The notes beneath the pieces were generated by a model. The model was not told the DNA's origin. It saw only the letters and a program-made list of their open reading frames with translations, and did no database searches. The translations under genes were made by a program, and so were the position numbers. 64,000 nucleotides of DNA from DAIDKA01 sp036267975 (GTDB lineage Bacteria; Pseudomonadota; Gammaproteobacteria; Steroidobacterales; Steroidobacteraceae), in assembly GCA_036267975.1 (NCBI GenBank), contig DATAVA010000034.1, forward strand, positions 1 through 64,000, written 5' to 3'. Below are positions 62,960-64,000 of the stretch, one piece after another. Position 1 is the first letter of the stretch, and each line of letters begins with the position of its first letter.

Positions 62960-64000
62960 ATGAAGCAGTTGCCGTTACTGGCGTTGAGCGTCGCGATGGT
63001 CGGGCTGGTGCGTGCCGATGGACTTGCCGTCGAATCACAGCAGCGGATTCGCGCCGCCACTTTCGAAGTGGTGCAGCGAAAACCGGAAGTCGATCCGCTC
63101 ACCTACGAAAAGCCTCTGCCGCTGGATCTGATTCCGTTTCAGGAACGCACCGACAAGTACCGCTCGATCGGTACCGCATTCGCCATCGACGGCCACCGGT
63201 ACGTCACCGCCGCGCACGTGCTGGGGCTCGGACTCGGTAGCCAGTACGGGCCACCCGAGGTGCGCGATGCGGCCGGTCACGTATTGGCCATCGCACAGGT
63301 GCTCAAGTATTCGCAGAGCCAGGACTTCGCGGTGTTCACCCTGAAGGATGCGCCCCAGGTCGCGGCGCTGCCAATCGGACCCAAGCCCGCATTGAACGAG
63401 CCCGTCTATGCCGTCGGCAACGCGCTCGGCGAGGGTATCGTGATCCGCGATGGCGTGTTCACGTCGGAAACCCCCGAGGAGGAGGCGGGACGCTGGCAGT
63501 GGCTGCGCTTCACCGCGGCTGCCTCGCCCGGCAACAGCGGCGGACCGCTGGTCGATCAACAGGGCCGCGTCATTGGTATCGTGCTGCGCAAGAGTGAATC
63601 TGAAAATCTCAACTACGCGGCACCCTTCACGCTGCTCGATGCGGCATCGGAAAAGACCGGCGACATCGGCAGCCGCACCTCGTTTCGGCTGCCCATCATG
63701 GATACCTCGGAGATTGTCGACAGTCGCACCAGCGTTCATTTGCCGAGCAGCCTCGCGGATTTGTACGAGGCGATGAACCACGCGGTCCTCGCGCTGTTCG
63801 GCGCCGGGGATCACCAGCTGCTGGAGCACAACGCCGAGCAACTGTTCCCGAAGGGTCCCGGTTCGGAACAGCTGCTGGACGAAGTGACCCGTTCACCGCT
63901 GCCACGCGCCATCCATCAATCGACTGAAGGGCGATGGGCCGTTACCGCACCGCAGACAAAAACGCTGCAGCTGGAGGAAAATGGTTTGGTGGTATCCGGC
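62960..64000 (+). CDS. Secreted trypsin-like (S1) serine protease, partial at window end
   Basis: ATG 62960 with TAAGGAGGG. A signal peptide (MKQLPLLALSVAMVGLVRA) is followed by an S1 fold with the catalytic triad visible: H86 (VTAAHVLG), D122 (SQDFAVF) and S193 (SPGNSGGPL). The frame continues past the protease (LPSSLADLYEAMNHAVLAL onward) and is still open at base 64000, so the C-terminal part is missing. Related to periplasmic DegP/HtrA-like or glutamyl-type S1 proteases. Confidence 0.82.
   Translation, partial: MKQLPLLALSVAMVGLVRADGLAVESQQRIRAATFEVVQRKPEVDPLTYEKPLPLDLIPFQERTDKYRSIGTAFAIDGHRYVTAAHVLGLGLGSQYGPPEVRDAAGHVLAIAQVLKYSQSQDFAVFTLKDAPQVAALPIGPKPALNEPVYAVGNALGEGIVIRDGVFTSETPEEEAGRWQWLRFTAAASPGNSGGPLVDQQGRVIGIVLRKSESENLNYAAPFTLLDAASEKTGDIGSRTSFRLPIMDTSEIVDSRTSVHLPSSLADLYEAMNHAVLALFGAGDHQLLEHNAEQLFPKGPGSEQLLDEVTRSPLPRAIHQSTEGRWAVTAPQTKTLQLEENGLVVSG

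Noticed and set aside
1..64000. CRISPR arrays, tRNA, rRNA, prophage genes
   Set aside because: No regular spaced repeats, no cloverleaf or rRNA signatures and no phage structural genes were seen by eye; a covariance-model search would be needed to exclude small RNAs.

Overview
The window is high-GC DNA. Its gene content (TonB-dependent receptor, YfiR/CHASE-type signalling, EgtB/EgtD, GbsR/MarR, DUF4166 and DUF763 proteins, many small secreted proteins) suggests a free-living gammaproteobacterium, perhaps close to the Xanthomonadales/Steroidobacterales. This is inferred from gene content only; there is no rRNA or other phylogenetic marker. I saw no tRNA, rRNA, CRISPR array or prophage.

Layout. 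1-9.6 kb is a low-density region with many decayed genes: a TolB-like/TPR gene with a frameshift, a sulfotransferase, a frameshifted ABM-like monooxygenase, the C-terminal stub of an SMC/RecF-like ATPase, a GbsR/MarR regulator broken by a TGG-to-TGA change, and a DUF4166 gene with no usable start. In the middle sits an intact LytTR operon with one normal and one degenerate sensor kinase. 9.6-17.1 kb holds small secreted proteins, a DHA2-type MFS exporter, an esterase, and a divergent MerR / glutaredoxin-MauE pair with a clear MerR-type operator. 17.6-21.9 kb holds a hybrid-kinase remnant fused in frame to a frameshifted FAD monooxygenase, a TPP enzyme, and an 820-bp IS5-type element inserted exactly at the TPP gene's stop codon. 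21.9-26.5 kb holds small secreted proteins, an XRE regulator with a tandem operator-like repeat, a UPF0149-like protein overlapping a SulP transporter, and a cupin protein.

26.4-36.2 kb is the most striking block. A TonB-dependent receptor is divergent from a tightly coupled operon: YfiR-like periplasmic protein, CHASE/HAMP/GAF hybrid kinase, receiver-kinase, and receiver-GAF-degenerate GGDEF-EAL protein. A two-receiver protein converges on it. I read this as a candidate outer-membrane-to-c-di-GMP phosphorelay.

36.3-47.1 kb holds an M20 amidohydrolase, a GH94 phosphorylase resembling 1,2-beta-oligoglucan phosphorylases, a DUF763 protein, a DsbA-like oxidoreductase, and egtB-egtD for ergothioneine. 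Facing egtD at 47.1-49.3 kb is an ABC importer (ATPase plus a solute-binding/permease fusion), plausibly an ergothioneine or betaine transporter. 49.3-53.5 kb is stress and transport: DUF1003, MscS, GIY-YIG-like, CsbD and an Nramp-like carrier with unusual metal-site motifs.

53.8-57.6 kb pairs a THF-dependent aromatic O-demethylase (DesA/LigM-like) with a divergent quinohemoprotein alcohol dehydrogenase that has a lanthanide-type D-Y-D motif, across a repeat-rich spacer. This points to lignin-derived aromatic metabolism. 57.6-64 kb holds a transglutaminase-like protein, an aldo/keto reductase with glutathione peroxidase, a propeller-like protein, an SGNH hydrolase and a trypsin-like protease that runs off the window end.
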